Shown here one piece after another: positions 9,854 to 20,277 of a stretch of DNA of 43,414 nt. Below the pieces are notes generated by a model. That model searched no databases. It was not told the origin of the DNA and worked only from the letters and a program-made list of their open reading frames with translations. The position numbers and the translations under genes were made by a program. The DNA comes from Oerskovia douganii (GTDB taxonomy: Bacteria > Actinomycetota > Actinomycetes > Actinomycetales > Cellulomonadaceae): contig NZ_JACSPN010000009.1 in the NCBI RefSeq assembly GCF_015142735.1, positions 77,160 through 120,573 on the forward strand, given 5' to 3'. Every line of letters starts with the position of its first letter. Within the stretch, counting starts at the first letter, position 1.

Positions 9854-10017
9854 CCTCCTCCCGCGCGACCGGCGCACCGCACGGCGCCGCACCGGCGTCC
9901 GCGGACCTGGACGCCTCCGTGGTCACCCACGACCACCACCTAGGCTCTGTCCCGGTCCGCCGGACGGGCCGCCCGACCATCCCATCCCCCGCCGACGAGA
10001 ACGGTGACATCAGTTGA
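9850..10017 (+). CDS. Possible 55-residue ORF linking tal and zwf
   Basis: A GTG at 9850 overlaps the tal stop (GTGA). The frame stays open for 55 codons and its TGA (10015-10017) overlaps the TTG start of zwf (TTGA). The product is Ala/Ser/Pro-rich at the start with a His-containing middle ([10 protein letters not shown]), and no family is recognised. A TAGGCT -10-like hexamer at 9941-9946 suggests a zwf promoter inside it, which argues that the frame may be leader sequence rather than protein. Both junctions matching could be chance. Confidence 0.3.
   Translation: MTSSRATGAPHGAAPASADLDASVVTHDHHLGSVPVRRTGRPTIPSPADENGDIS
9941..9946 (+). promoter_or_regulatory. Candidate internal -10 box for zwf
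   Basis: TAGGCT, the same hexamer seen just before uvrC and in the ABC-exporter promoter, lies about 70 bases ahead of the zwf start. The -35 position (around 9918-9924, GTGGTC) is poor. It would allow zwf-opcA-pgl to be expressed separately from tkt-tal. Confidence 0.35.
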
Positions 10018-11555
10018 GACCGGCAAAGATCAGCGCAGAGCACAACCCGCTGCGCGACCCGCGTGACCTTCGACTCCCCCGCATCGCCGGGCCCAGCGGC
10101 CTCGTGATCTTCGGCGTCACGGGCGACCTCGCCCGCAAGAAGCTCATGCCCGCCGTGTACGACCTCGCCAACCGCGGTCTGCTCCCGCCCGGCTTCGCAC
10201 TCACGGGGTTCGCGCGCCGCGACTGGGCCGACCAGGACTTCGCCAAGGTGGTGCGCGACGCCGTCGAGCAGTACGCGCGCACGCCGTTCCGCGAGGCGAC
10301 CTGGAAGCAGCTCGCCGAGGGCATCCGGTTCGTCCAGGGCGAGTTCGACGACGAGCAGGCGTTCGAGCGCCTGCGCACCACCGTCGAGGAGCTCGACAAG
10401 GAGCGCGGCACGGGCGGCAACCACGCGTTCTACCTCTCGGTCCCGCCCAGCGCGTTCCCCCTGGTCTGCGAGCAGCTCTCGCGCTCCGGGCTCTCGCGCT
10501 CGGGCGAGGACGCCTGGCGCCGCGTGGTCATCGAGAAGCCGTTCGGCCACGACCTGACCAGCGCGCGCGAGCTCAACGACGTCGTCTCCAAGGTCTTCTC
10601 GCCGGACTCGGTCTTCCGCATCGACCACTACCTGGGCAAGGAGACCGTCCAGAACATGCTGGCGCTGCGGTTCGCCAACCAGCTCTACGAGCCCATCTGG
10701 AACGCGCACTACGTCGACCACGTCCAGATCACCATGGCCGAGGACATCGGCATCGGTGGCCGCGCCGGGTACTACGACGGGATCGGCGCCGCCCGCGACG
10801 TCATCCAGAACCACCTCATCCAGCTCCTCGCGCTGACCGCGATGGAGGAGCCCGTCTCGTTCGACGCCGAGTCGCTGCGCGCCGAGAAGCTCAAGGTCCT
10901 CTCGGCCGTGCGGCTCCCGCGCGACCTGGGCCGCCACACCTCGCGCGGCCAGTACTCGGCCGGGTGGCAGGGTGGCGAGGAGGTCGTCGGGTACCTCGAG
11001 GAGGACGGCATCTCGCCCGAGTCCACGACCGAGACGTTCGCCGCGATCCGCGTCGACATCGACAACCGTCGTTGGGCCGGGGTCCCGTTCTACCTGCGCA
11101 CGGGCAAGCGCCTGGGACGCCGCGTGACGGAGATCGCTGTCGTCTTCAAGTCGGCCCCGCACCTGCCGTTCGAGTCCTCCGCGACGTCCGAGCTGGGCAA
11201 GAACGCGCTCGTGATCCGGGTCCAGCCCGACGAGGGGGTGACGATCCGCTTCGGTGCCAAGGTGCCCGGGACCGCCATGGAGGTCCGCGACGTGACGATG
11301 GACTTCGGCTACGGCCACGCGTTCACCGAGTCCTCCCCCGAGGCCTACGAGCGGCTCATCCTCGACGTCCTGCTGGGTGACCCGCCGCTCTTCCCGAGCC
11401 ACGAGGAGGTCGAGCTCTCCTGGAAGATCCTCGACCCGATCACGGCGTTCTGGGAGTCCAAGGGCGCGCCCGACCCCTACCGCTCGGGCACCTGGGGTCC
11501 GGAGTCGGCCGACGAGATGATGGCCCGCGACGGCCGCACCTGGCGACGCCCGTGA
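10014..11555 (+). CDS. zwf: Glucose-6-phosphate 1-dehydrogenase
   Basis: Oxidises glucose-6-phosphate to 6-phosphogluconolactone with NADP+, the entry step of the oxidative pentose-phosphate pathway. The 513-residue product has the coenzyme-binding GVTGDLARKKLMPA near residues 35-48 and the substrate motif RIDHYLGKE at 202-210 (H205 and K209). The start is a TTG at 10014, chosen because the conserved NPLRDPRD…LPRIAGPSGLVIFG region follows at the usual distance; no good ATG or GTG lies nearer. In actinobacteria the active enzyme commonly needs OpcA, which is encoded next. Confidence 0.95.
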   Translation: MRPAKISAEHNPLRDPRDLRLPRIAGPSGLVIFGVTGDLARKKLMPAVYDLANRGLLPPGFALTGFARRDWADQDFAKVVRDAVEQYARTPFREATWKQLAEGIRFVQGEFDDEQAFERLRTTVEELDKERGTGGNHAFYLSVPPSAFPLVCEQLSRSGLSRSGEDAWRRVVIEKPFGHDLTSARELNDVVSKVFSPDSVFRIDHYLGKETVQNMLALRFANQLYEPIWNAHYVDHVQITMAEDIGIGGRAGYYDGIGAARDVIQNHLIQLLALTAMEEPVSFDAESLRAEKLKVLSAVRLPRDLGRHTSRGQYSAGWQGGEEVVGYLEEDGISPESTTETFAAIRVDIDNRRWAGVPFYLRTGKRLGRRVTEIAVVFKSAPHLPFESSATSELGKNALVIRVQPDEGVTIRFGAKVPGTAMEVRDVTMDFGYGHAFTESSPEAYERLILDVLLGDPPLFPSHEEVELSWKILDPITAFWESKGAPDPYRSGTWGPESADEMMARDGRTWRRP

Positions 11556-11616
11556 CCGCACCGATCTCCCGCCTGCCCCGGAACCCCGGCCGGACCTCGA
11601 ACTGGAGCCCCACCTC

Positions 11617-12534
11617 ATGATCATCGATCTCCCCGAGACGACGACCAATGCGGTCAACAAGCGCCTCGTGAAGCTGCGCGACGAGGGTGGTGCCGTGGCC
11701 CTCGGTCGCGTCCTGACCCTCGTCGTCCTGGCCGAGGAGGCCGACGTCGAGGACGCGGTCGCCGCGGCCAACGGCGCCTCGCGCGAGCACCCCTGCCGCG
11801 TCGTGGTCGTCGCGCCCGCCAACAAGCGAACGACGGCCCGGCTCGACGCCCAGATCCGCATCGGGGGCGACGCGGGGGCCAGCGAGGTCATCATCCTGCG
11901 TCCCTCGGGTCCGCTGGTCGCGCACACCGACACCCTGGTGATGCCGCTCCTGCTCCCGGACGCCCCGATCGTGGCCTGGTGGCCCCGCGAGACGCCTGAC
12001 AACCCGTCGGCGGACCCGGTCGGCCAGATGGCCCACCGCCGCATCACGGACGCGGTCAACGCCGGCAAGTCGCTCCAGACGCTCCAGCGCCTGAGCAAGA
12101 GCCACCACCCGGGCGACACGGACCTCGCATGGACCCGCGTGACCCTGTGGCGCGGCCTCATCGCGGCCGCGCTCGACCAGCCGCCGTACGAGTCGGTGAC
12201 CGCGGTCGAGGTCGAGGGCGAGGAGCACCACCCCTCGGTCGACATCCTCGCGGCATGGCTCGCCCAGCAGCTCCGGTGCCCGGTCCGGCTCGTCCGCCGC
12301 CGTGGCGTCGAGGGCATCACCAAGGTGACGCTCGAGCGCAAGGGCGGGCCCGTGGTGCTGTCCCGCCCCGACGGGCGCATCGTGACGCTGACCCAGCCCG
12401 GGCAGCCGGACCGCTGCCTCTCGCTGCCCCTGCGCCAGCTCGAGGAGTGCCTCACCGAGGAGCTGCGCCGGCTGGACCCCGACGAGGTCTACGGCGAGGT
12501 CCTCACCAAGGGCCTGGCAAGGATCGGCGAATGA
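11617..12534 (+). CDS. opcA: OpcA, glucose-6-phosphate dehydrogenase assembly protein
   Basis: A 305-residue protein of the OpcA family, which in cyanobacteria and actinobacteria is required for assembly or activity of Zwf. Recognisable stretches are MIIDLPETTTNAVNKRL at the N-terminus, CRVVVVAPANKR, and PIVAWWPRETPDNPSADPVG near 110-130. No enzymatic motif is expected. A GGAG lies 8-9 bases before the ATG. The stop overlaps the pgl start (ATGA), consistent with one operon serving the oxidative branch. Confidence 0.93.
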   Translation: MIIDLPETTTNAVNKRLVKLRDEGGAVALGRVLTLVVLAEEADVEDAVAAANGASREHPCRVVVVAPANKRTTARLDAQIRIGGDAGASEVIILRPSGPLVAHTDTLVMPLLLPDAPIVAWWPRETPDNPSADPVGQMAHRRITDAVNAGKSLQTLQRLSKSHHPGDTDLAWTRVTLWRGLIAAALDQPPYESVTAVEVEGEEHHPSVDILAAWLAQQLRCPVRLVRRRGVEGITKVTLERKGGPVVLSRPDGRIVTLTQPGQPDRCLSLPLRQLEECLTEELRRLDPDEVYGEVLTKGLARIGE

Positions 12535-13310
12535 CGGCCGGCTCCGGGGCTGCGTCCCCGTCGCACGGGCCACGGCTCGTCGTCGTGCACCCGGACGCGG
12601 GCGTGCTCGCCGAGGCCGTCGCGGCCCGGCTCCTGACCCGCGTCCTCGACATCCAGTCCGTGCGCACCCCGGTCCACGTGGTCCTCACGGGCGGGACGGT
12701 CGGCATCCGTTCGCTCGCGGCCGTGGCCGCGCACCCGGTGCGCGACGCCGTCGACTGGACGGGCGTCCACCTGTGGTGGGGCGACGAGCGGTTCCTGCCC
12801 ACGGGTGACCCCGAGCGCAACGAGACGCAGGCGCGCGAGGCCCTGCTCGACCACCTGCCGACCCTGCCCCCGGAGAACGTGCACGTCGTGCCCGCGCCGG
12901 GTGACGGCGTCGGGACCCCCGAGGAGTCGGCCGCGCTGTACGCGGACGAGATCTCGCGCTTCACGCCCGACGGCGCCACGCACCTCGCGTTCGACGTCCT
13001 CCTGCTGGGCATGGGCCCGGACGGACACGTCGCGTCGCTGTTCCCCGGGAACGCGGGGCTCGACGCGCAGGGGACGACGACCGGGGTGCACGACTCCCCC
13101 AAGCCGCCGCCGGAGCGCGTCTCGCTGACGTTCTCCGCGATCCAGGCGGCCCAGGAGGTCTGGGTCGTCGCCGCGGGCGCGGAGAAGGCCCCTGCGGTGG
13201 CCTCGGCCCTCGCCGGTGACCCCGTGACCACGACCCCGGCGGCCGGGGCGCTCGGGACGCAGCGCACGCTGTGGCTCGTCGACCTCGCAGCGAGCGGCCG
13301 CGTGTCCTGA
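12531..13310 (+). CDS. pgl: 6-phosphogluconolactonase
   Basis: Hydrolyses 6-phosphogluconolactone made by Zwf. The 259-residue product has the DevB/SOL-type motifs LTGGTVGIRSL near 55-65, WWGDERFLP near 83-91 and LLGMGPDGHVASLFPG near 160-175. The start ATG at 12531 overlaps the opcA stop. Last gene of the operon; two strong hairpins follow. Confidence 0.94.
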   Translation: MTAGSGAASPSHGPRLVVVHPDAGVLAEAVAARLLTRVLDIQSVRTPVHVVLTGGTVGIRSLAAVAAHPVRDAVDWTGVHLWWGDERFLPTGDPERNETQAREALLDHLPTLPPENVHVVPAPGDGVGTPEESAALYADEISRFTPDGATHLAFDVLLLGMGPDGHVASLFPGNAGLDAQGTTTGVHDSPKPPPERVSLTFSAIQAAQEVWVVAAGAEKAPAVASALAGDPVTTTPAAGALGTQRTLWLVDLAASGRVS

Positions 13311-13316
13311 CCGGAC

Positions 13317-13344
13317 GGGCCGGCGGCAGCCCGTCCGCCGGCCC
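13317..13344 (+). terminator. Hairpin after pgl
   Basis: A perfect 10-bp GC stem (13317-13326 with 13335-13344) and 8-base loop, 6 bases after the pgl stop. Without a U-run it may act together with the larger hairpin downstream. Confidence 0.5.
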
Positions 13345-13393
13345 AGGTCGCTCCCGGGAGCACCGGAGCGCCCGGGAGAGCTCGCAGGATGCA

Positions 13394-13434
13394 GCACAGC
13401 GGGGCCCGTCCGACATGGACGGGCCCCGCTGTGC
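13394..13434. terminator. Bidirectional terminator between pgl and rbpA
   Basis: A perfect 18-bp stem (13394-13411 with 13417-13434) and a 5-base loop GACAT, between the convergent pgl and rbpA. Such long GC-rich hairpins without U-runs are the usual terminator style in this window. Confidence 0.8.
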
Positions 13435-13485
13435 GGTGTGTCCTGCCCTGCCCGGGCGGGACGGTGACGACGTGTGGTGAGGGGC

Positions 13486-13833
13486 CTAGCGGCCGCGGCG
13501 TGCTCGGAGCGCGGCGAGCGCCTCCTCGAGCAGCGCGACCCCGTCCTCGTCGCTCCGGCGCTCCTTCACGTACGCGAGGTGCGTCTTGTACGGCTCGTTG
13601 CGCAGCGCGCTGGGCGGGTTCGCCGGGTCGAGGCCCGCGGGCAGACCGCAGCGCGGGCAGTCCCAGGTCTCGGGCGTGACGATCTCCGCCTCGGACGAGA
13701 AGCTGGGCCGGGTCTCGTGACCGTTGGCGCACCAGTAGGCGACCCAGACACGCGGTGCGATGTCGCCCCGCTCCGTCTCCCCCAGCGGGCCCGCACCGAC
13801 GCGAGACCCCTTGATAGCACTGCCACCAGCCAC
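13486..13833 (-). CDS. rbpA: RNA polymerase-binding protein RbpA
   Basis: An actinobacteria-specific transcription factor that binds RNA polymerase and principal sigma factors and aids open-complex formation. The 115-residue reading from GTG (13831-13833) was chosen over an upstream in-frame GTG at 13852-13854. GGGAG lies 7 bases before it, and the product then starts at the family-typical AGGSAIKGSRVGAGP. The zinc-type Cys/His set is visible in YWCANGHETRPSF and WDCPRCGLPAG. The sigma-interaction region NEPYKTHLAYVKERRS follows. It lies 76 bases after secG. Confidence 0.93.
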   Translation of the reverse strand: MAGGSAIKGSRVGAGPLGETERGDIAPRVWVAYWCANGHETRPSFSSEAEIVTPETWDCPRCGLPAGLDPANPPSALRNEPYKTHLAYVKERRSDEDGVALLEEALAALRARRGR

Positions 13834-13909
13834 GACTTCACTCCCCTGACTCACGACCGTCCGCGTCCCGGAACGGTTCCCTACCCCGTGCCGCCGGTGC
13901 GGCGCAGGG

Positions 13910-14152
13910 TCAGCTGACCTTCTGGATGAGCCCCAGGAGGACGATCACGACGGTCCACGTGATCGCGAACGTGATGGTGATGCGGTTGAGGTTCCGCTCG
14001 GCCACCCCCGAGCTGCCTGCGCTGCTCGAGATGCCGCCACCGAACATGTCGGACAGGCCGCCGCCCTTGCCCTTGTGCATCAGCACGAGGAGGGTCAAGA
14101 AGCCGCTGGTGATGACCAGCAGGATCTGGAGAATGATGCGCAGCGCGTCCAC
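13910..14152 (-). CDS. secG: Preprotein translocase subunit SecG
   Basis: A small inner-membrane subunit of SecYEG. The 80 residues contain two hydrophobic helices (about 4-24 and 58-77) joined by a Gly/Ser-rich loop with the family motif VLMHKGKGGGLSDMFGGG. The frame is open further upstream, but GTG at 14150-14152 was chosen because AAGGA lies 7 bases before it and the length fits the family. Downstream of tpiA, as in many actinobacteria. Confidence 0.92.
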   Translation of the reverse strand: MDALRIILQILLVITSGFLTLLVLMHKGKGGGLSDMFGGGISSSAGSSGVAERNLNRITITFAITWTVVIVLLGLIQKVS

Positions 14153-14350
14153 GAGTACGTCCTTGGCTCTGGGTCCACGTCGAGAAGTCGAGAGCGGACC
14201 GCACGGTTGTCCTGGACCGACCTGCGAGGCGCAGGTGCGGCACCGAGGACAAGGGTAGGCGACGCGGGGCCGATCCGACGAACCGATCCACCGGGTGGTC
14301 GATGCTGGCGGACAGGTCACCGTGCGTGTCGGGCTACCGCGAGGAGAGTC

Positions 14351-14408
14351 CTCCGCGGTGCGCGGAGGCGACGCTGCCGGGGCGCGCCGCGTGGCACGAC
14401 CCGGCAGC
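14351..14408. terminator. Two hairpins after tpiA
   Basis: A 7-bp stem-loop (14351-14357 with 14361-14367) and a 9-bp stem-loop (14373-14381 with 14400-14408) lie directly downstream of the tpiA stop. They could reduce read-through from the gap-pgk-tpiA operon into secG. The rest of 14153-14350 shows no gene. Confidence 0.45.
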
Positions 14409-14416
14409 GGCGGGGA

Positions 14417-15214
14417 TCAGGCCCCGGTCTGGTGCGACTGGAAGCGCGCGATCTTCGCGAACTCCTCCGGGTCGAGGCTCGCGCCGCCGACCAGTGCGCC
14501 GTCGACGTCCTGCTCCTTCATGAGCTCGGCGATCGACGACGACTTGACCGAACCGCCGTAGAGGACGCGGACGGCGTCCGCCACCTCGGCGGAGTACAGC
14601 TCCGCGAGACGGGCACGGATCGCGCCGGCGACCTCCTGCGCGTCCTGCGGCGTGGCGACCTCGCCCGTGCCGATGGCCCAGACGGGCTCGTACGCGATGA
14701 CGACCTTGGCGGCGTCCTCGGCCGAGAGACCCTCGAGGGCGCCGTCGACCTGCGCGAGCGTGTAGGACACCTGCTCACCGGCCTTGCGGACCTCGAGCGC
14801 CTCGCCGACGCAGATGATCGGGATCAGGCCGTGGGCCAGGGCGGCCTTCGACTTGGCATTGACGAGCGCGTCGTCCTCGCCGTGGTACTGGCGGCGCTCC
14901 GAGTGCCCGATCGCGACGTAGGTCACGCCCAGCTTGCTCAGGAACACGGGCGAGATCTCACCCGTGTAGGCACCCGAGACGTGCTGCGAGACGTCCTGCG
15001 CGCCGTACGTCAGCTCGAGCTTGTCGGCGTCGACGAGCGTCTGCACGCTGCGCAGGTCCGTGTACGGTGCGAGCACCGTGACCTCGACCGCCGAGAAGTC
15101 GTGCTTGGCGTCCTTGAGGGCCCAGGCGAGCTTCTGGACCGTGTGGATGGCCTCCTGGTGGTCCAGGTTCATCTTCCAGTTGCCCGCGATGAGCGGGGTA
15201 CGTGCATCAGTCAT
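14417..15214 (-). CDS. tpiA: Triose-phosphate isomerase
   Basis: Interconverts dihydroxyacetone phosphate and glyceraldehyde-3-phosphate. The 265-residue TIM barrel carries all catalytic residues: K14 (AGNWKMN), H104 (IGHSERR) and E176 ([11 protein letters not shown]), plus the phosphate-loop YGGSVKSSS near the C-terminus. It follows pgk by 42 bases in the same operon. Confidence 0.97.
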   Translation of the reverse strand: MTDARTPLIAGNWKMNLDHQEAIHTVQKLAWALKDAKHDFSAVEVTVLAPYTDLRSVQTLVDADKLELTYGAQDVSQHVSGAYTGEISPVFLSKLGVTYVAIGHSERRQYHGEDDALVNAKSKAALAHGLIPIICVGEALEVRKAGEQVSYTLAQVDGALEGLSAEDAAKVVIAYEPVWAIGTGEVATPQDAQEVAGAIRARLAELYSAEVADAVRVLYGGSVKSSSIAELMKEQDVDGALVGGASLDPEEFAKIARFQSHQTGA

Positions 15215-15256
15215 GGTGTCTACCTTCTGTGAGCCGTGAGGCTGCGGGGGTGGGGG

Positions 15257-16456
15257 TCAGGCCTCGAGGACCGCGAGCCCCGGGAGGGACTTGCCCTCGA
15301 GGAACTCCAGGCTCGCGCCGCCACCGGTCGAGATGTGGCTGAAGCCGGCCTCGTCGAAGCCGAGGATGCGCACGGCCGCAGCGGAGTCGCCGCCGCCGAC
15401 GATCGTGAACGCGCCGTTCGCGGTCGCGTCGACCAGGGCCTGCGCGACAGCACGGGTGCCACCGGAGAACGCCTCGAACTCGAACACGCCTGCGGGGCCG
15501 TTCCAGACGACCGTCTTGGCGTCGACGATCTTGCTCGCGAACAGCTTCTGCGACTCGGGGCCGATGTCCAGGCCGATCTTGCCGTCCGGGATCGCGTCCG
15601 CGGGCACGACCTCGTAGGGCGCGTCGGCGGCGAACGAGTCGGCCGCGAGGATGTCGGTCGGCAGGACGATCTCGACGCCCGCCTTCTCGGCGTCCGCGAG
15701 GTAGCCCTTCACGGTGTCGATCTGGTCCGTCTCGAGGAGCGAGTTGCCCACCGAGTAGCCCTTGGCCGCGAGGAACGTGAAGACCATGCCGCCACCGATG
15801 AGCAGGCGGTCCGCCTTGGTCAGCAGGTTGGCGATGACGCCCAGCTTGTCGGAGACCTTCGAGCCACCGAGCACGACGACGTAGGGGCGCGCGGGGTCCT
15901 CGGTCGCCTTCTTGAGGGAGTCGACCTCCTTGAGCACCAGCTCGCCCACGGCGGACGGCAGCACCTTGGCGATGTCGTAGACCGAGGCCTGCTTGCGGTG
16001 CACGACGCCGAAGCCGTCCGAGACGTACGCGTCGGCGAGCGAGGCGAGGTCGGCGGCGAGCGACTCGCGCTCGGCGTCGACCTTCGAGGTCTCGCGGGGG
16101 TCGAAGCGGATGTTCTCGAGCAGCGCGACCTCGCCGTCGCCCAGCGCGGCGACCGTGGCCTTGGCGGACTCGCCGACGGTGTCCTGCGCGAGCGTCACGG
16201 GGGCGCCGAGCAGCTCGCCCAGGCGGGCCGCGACGGGGGCGAGGGAGTACTTGGCGTCGGGCTCACCCTTGGGGCGACCGAGGTGCGCGGTCACGACGAC
16301 CTTCGCACCGGCGTCGGTCAGCCGCTTGAGCGTGGGGAGCGCGGCGCGGATACGGCCGTCGTCCGTGATGGTCGTCCCGTCGAGGGGGACGTTGAAGTCC
16401 GAACGGACGAGCACGCGCTTGCCGCGCAGGTCGCCGAGGGAGTCGATGGTCTTCAT
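15257..16456 (-). CDS. pgk: Phosphoglycerate kinase
   Basis: Transfers phosphate between 1,3-bisphosphoglycerate and ADP. The 399-residue, two-domain protein has the substrate motif [10 protein letters not shown] near residues 18-27, [10 protein letters not shown], the hinge-side [12 protein letters not shown] and the C-terminal nucleotide-binding [12 protein letters not shown] at 16454-16456 was preferred over a GTG two codons upstream because AGGAG is 7 bases before the ATG and too close to the GTG. Confidence 0.97.
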   Translation of the reverse strand: MKTIDSLGDLRGKRVLVRSDFNVPLDGTTITDDGRIRAALPTLKRLTDAGAKVVVTAHLGRPKGEPDAKYSLAPVAARLGELLGAPVTLAQDTVGESAKATVAALGDGEVALLENIRFDPRETSKVDAERESLAADLASLADAYVSDGFGVVHRKQASVYDIAKVLPSAVGELVLKEVDSLKKATEDPARPYVVVLGGSKVSDKLGVIANLLTKADRLLIGGGMVFTFLAAKGYSVGNSLLETDQIDTVKGYLADAEKAGVEIVLPTDILAADSFAADAPYEVVPADAIPDGKIGLDIGPESQKLFASKIVDAKTVVWNGPAGVFEFEAFSGGTRAVAQALVDATANGAFTIVGGGDSAAAVRILGFDEAGFSHISTGGGASLEFLEGKSLPGLAVLEA

Positions 16457-16505
16457 GAGCACACTCCTGGTCTGAACAGGTCGAAACAGGTCACGTCACA
16501 CATGA

Positions 16506-16558
16506 CTGCGTCCGCGTGCATGGGCGGCCAATCGGGCCGGCCACGCACGCGGACGCAG
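16506..16558 (-). terminator. Long stem-loop between gap and pgk
   Basis: A perfect 14-bp outer stem (16506-16519 with 16545-16558) encloses a further imperfect GC stem. It sits 28 bases after the gap stop and 50 or more bases ahead of the pgk start. A likely role is partial termination or mRNA processing/stabilisation, giving more gap than pgk transcript. Confidence 0.55.
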
Positions 16559-16586
16559 AATTCACCTCACGTCGCAGGGACGGAGA

Positions 16587-18054
<1,468 letters not shown>

Positions 18055-18095
18055 GCGAAGGGGGCGCGTGCCCGCCGGGCGCGCGCCCCCTTCGC
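18055..18095 (-). terminator. Terminator of the whiA operon
   Basis: A perfect 14-bp stem (18055-18068 with 18082-18095), 13-base loop, ending 20 bases after the whiA stop. Confidence 0.7.
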
Positions 18096-18114
18096 AGGTG
18101 GCCGGTGGGACGGG

Positions 18115-19095
18115 TCAGACGTCGAGCAGGTCCGGGCTCAGGCCCGCCTCGGTGTCCGGGATGCCGAGCTCGGCCGCGCGCTTGTCCGCGGTCGACAGCA
18201 GCCGGCGGATACGACCCGCCACGGCGTCCTTGGTCAGCGGCGGCTCGGCGAGCTGTCCCAGCTCCTCGAGCGAGGCCTGCTTGTGCGCGAGCCGCAGCTC
18301 GCCGGCCTCACGGAGGTGGTCCGGGAGGTCCGGGCCGAGGATCTCGAACGCGCGCTCGACACGGGCGCCCGCGGCGACCGCAGCACGAGCCGAACGGCGC
18401 AGGTTCGCGTCGTCGAAGTTCGCGAGCCGGTTCGCGGTGCCGCGCACCTCGCGGCGCTGGCGACGCTCCTCCCAGACCACGACGGTCTCGTGGGCCCCGA
18501 GCCGGGTCAGCATCGCGCTGATCGCCTCGCCGTCCCGGATCACGACCCGGTCGACCCCCCGCACCTCGCGAGCCTTCGCGGAGATCCCCAGGCGCCGGGC
18601 GGCACCGACGAGCGCGAGCGCGGCCTCGGGTCCGGGGCACGTCACCTCGAGCGCCGAGGAGCGGCCCGGCTCGGTCAGCGAGCCGTGCGCGAGGAACGCA
18701 CCACGCCACGCCGCCTCGGCCTCGCCGACGCCCGCCGAGACCACCTGCGGCGGCAGCCCGCGCACGGGCCGTCCACGGTTGTCGAGCAGGCCCGTCTGCC
18801 GGGCCAGGGACTCACCGTCCTTGACGACCCGCACGACGTAGCGGCTGCCGCGTCGCAGCCCCCCCGCCGACACCACGATCAGCTCGCTCGTGTGCCCGTA
18901 CACGTCGCTGATCGTCTGCCGGAGCCGTCGGGCCGCGATCGCCGTGTCGAGCTCCGCCTCGATCACGATGCGCCCCGAGATGATGTGCAGCCCTCCCGAG
19001 AACCGGAGCATGGCCGAGACCTCCGCCTTGCGGCAGGAGGTCTTGTCCACCTTGAGTCGCGCGAGCTCGTCCTTCACCTGTGCCGTCAACGCCAT
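18115..19095 (-). CDS. whiA: DNA-binding regulator WhiA
   Basis: A 326-residue regulator with an N-terminal LAGLIDADG-homing-endonuclease-like domain (about 1-200; it lacks nuclease activity by family knowledge) and a C-terminal helix-turn-helix (about 215-310, with [20 protein letters not shown] and [23 protein letters not shown] split over two helices). In streptomycetes it works with WhiB in sporulation septation; in other bacteria it links division to metabolism. ATG at 19093-19095 has GGGAGG 8 bases upstream. Here it is the last gene after uvrC-rapZ-yvcK, separated from yvcK by 216 bases. Confidence 0.95.
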   Translation of the reverse strand: MALTAQVKDELARLKVDKTSCRKAEVSAMLRFSGGLHIISGRIVIEAELDTAIAARRLRQTISDVYGHTSELIVVSAGGLRRGSRYVVRVVKDGESLARQTGLLDNRGRPVRGLPPQVVSAGVGEAEAAWRGAFLAHGSLTEPGRSSALEVTCPGPEAALALVGAARRLGISAKAREVRGVDRVVIRDGEAISAMLTRLGAHETVVVWEERRQRREVRGTANRLANFDDANLRRSARAAVAAGARVERAFEILGPDLPDHLREAGELRLAHKQASLEELGQLAEPPLTKDAVAGRIRRLLSTADKRAAELGIPDTEAGLSPDLLDV

Positions 19096-19311
19096 GGCGA
19101 CATCCTCCCATCAACGAGCAACGATCGTGACCGCCTTCTGCCACGAGGGACGTCCCGACGCGGGGCACGAGCCGCTGGTGCGGCTGACCGTTCACGCGCC
19201 CGCATAGGGCGCCGGGGACCGTGCGGTGTCCTCGCGCCGGGGCGGGCAAGGCTGTCCGTCGGTGACCGGTGCAGGTGGGTGCAGGCCGATCCCGGGCTGG
19301 TCGGCTCCCGC
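19096..19311. other. yvcK-whiA spacer
   Basis: No gene. A small dyad at 19170-19185 (AGCCGC-TGGT-GCGGCT) could fold in the transcript between yvcK and whiA. No strong promoter is apparent. Confidence 0.35.
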
Positions 19312-20274
19312 TCAGCGCGCCGAGGTCCCCACGTCCCCCAGGAAGCCGTCGAAGACGTCGCGCAGGGCGGCGGCGAGGCGCAGCGCGTCGTGCTGCGGGG
19401 TCCCGTCCGAGCGCCCCACCTGGCGCAGCAGCAGGCGCGCCCCTGTCCTCGCCGACTCGTCGACGAGGAGCCCGATGTCCTCCGCCGCGCTGGGGTCCGC
19501 GATCACCGCGTCGATACGCAGGTCGGGCGCGTGCTTGTGCAGCGCCTCGAGGTGGTCGGTCGCGGTCAGGCCGAACGTCTCCCCCGAGGTGTTCGAGAGG
19601 TTCAGGACGACGCAGCGCCGGGCCGAGGTGTCGTGCAGCGCGCGCGCCAGCTCGGGCACGAGCAGGTGCGGCATGACCGAGGAGTACCAGGACCCCGGCC
19701 CCAGGACGACCCAGTCGGCCGCCATCACCGCCTCCACGGCCTCGGGGCAGGCGGGCGGGTCGGGCGGCACGAGCCGGAGCTGCTCGATCCGCTCGTGGGT
19801 CAGGGCGACCTGGCTCTGCCCCACGATCGTGGCGAGCCCGTCCCCCGTCCGGACGTCGGCCTCGATGCCGAGCGGGACCGCGGCCATGGGAAGGACCCGC
19901 CCCCGGGCCCCGAGCAGCTTGCCGACCCAGTCCAGCCCCGCGACCGGGTCGTCCAGCAGCTCCCACAGCGCGACGATCAGGAGGTTGCCGACCGCGTGCT
20001 GGTCGAGGTCGCCGCTCGAGGAGAACCTGTGCTGCAGGACCGAGCTCCACGTCCGTCCCCACTCGGAGTCGTCGCACAGGGCCGCGAGCGCCATCCGGAG
20101 GTCTCCGGGGGGCAGGACGCCGAGCTCGGCCCGCAGGCGCCCGGAGGACCCGCCGTCGTCGGCGACGGTCACCACGGCCGTGATGCGGTCGGACATGAGC
20201 CGCAGGGCCGAGAGCGTCGCGGACAGGCCGTGCCCGCCGCCGAGGGCCACGACCGCCGGGTTGACGAGTGGCAC
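19312..20274 (-). CDS. yvcK: YvcK/CofD-like factor
   Basis: A 320-residue protein of the YvcK branch of the CofD (2-phospho-L-lactate transferase-like) family. In other bacteria YvcK is needed for growth on gluconeogenic carbon sources and for normal cell-wall synthesis, and it binds UDP-sugars. Seen here: the N-terminal glycine-rich VVALGGGHGLSATLSALR, TVADDGGSSGRLR, and GVLPPGDLRMALAAL. The GTG start is only 3 bases past the rapZ stop, with AAGGAG placed 6 bases before it. Confidence 0.93.
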   Translation of the reverse strand: MPLVNPAVVALGGGHGLSATLSALRLMSDRITAVVTVADDGGSSGRLRAELGVLPPGDLRMALAALCDDSEWGRTWSSVLQHRFSSSGDLDQHAVGNLLIVALWELLDDPVAGLDWVGKLLGARGRVLPMAAVPLGIEADVRTGDGLATIVGQSQVALTHERIEQLRLVPPDPPACPEAVEAVMAADWVVLGPGSWYSSVMPHLLVPELARALHDTSARRCVVLNLSNTSGETFGLTATDHLEALHKHAPDLRIDAVIADPSAAEDIGLLVDESARTGARLLLRQVGRSDGTPQHDALRLAAALRDVFDGFLGDVGTSAR

Positions 20275-20277
20275 GGG

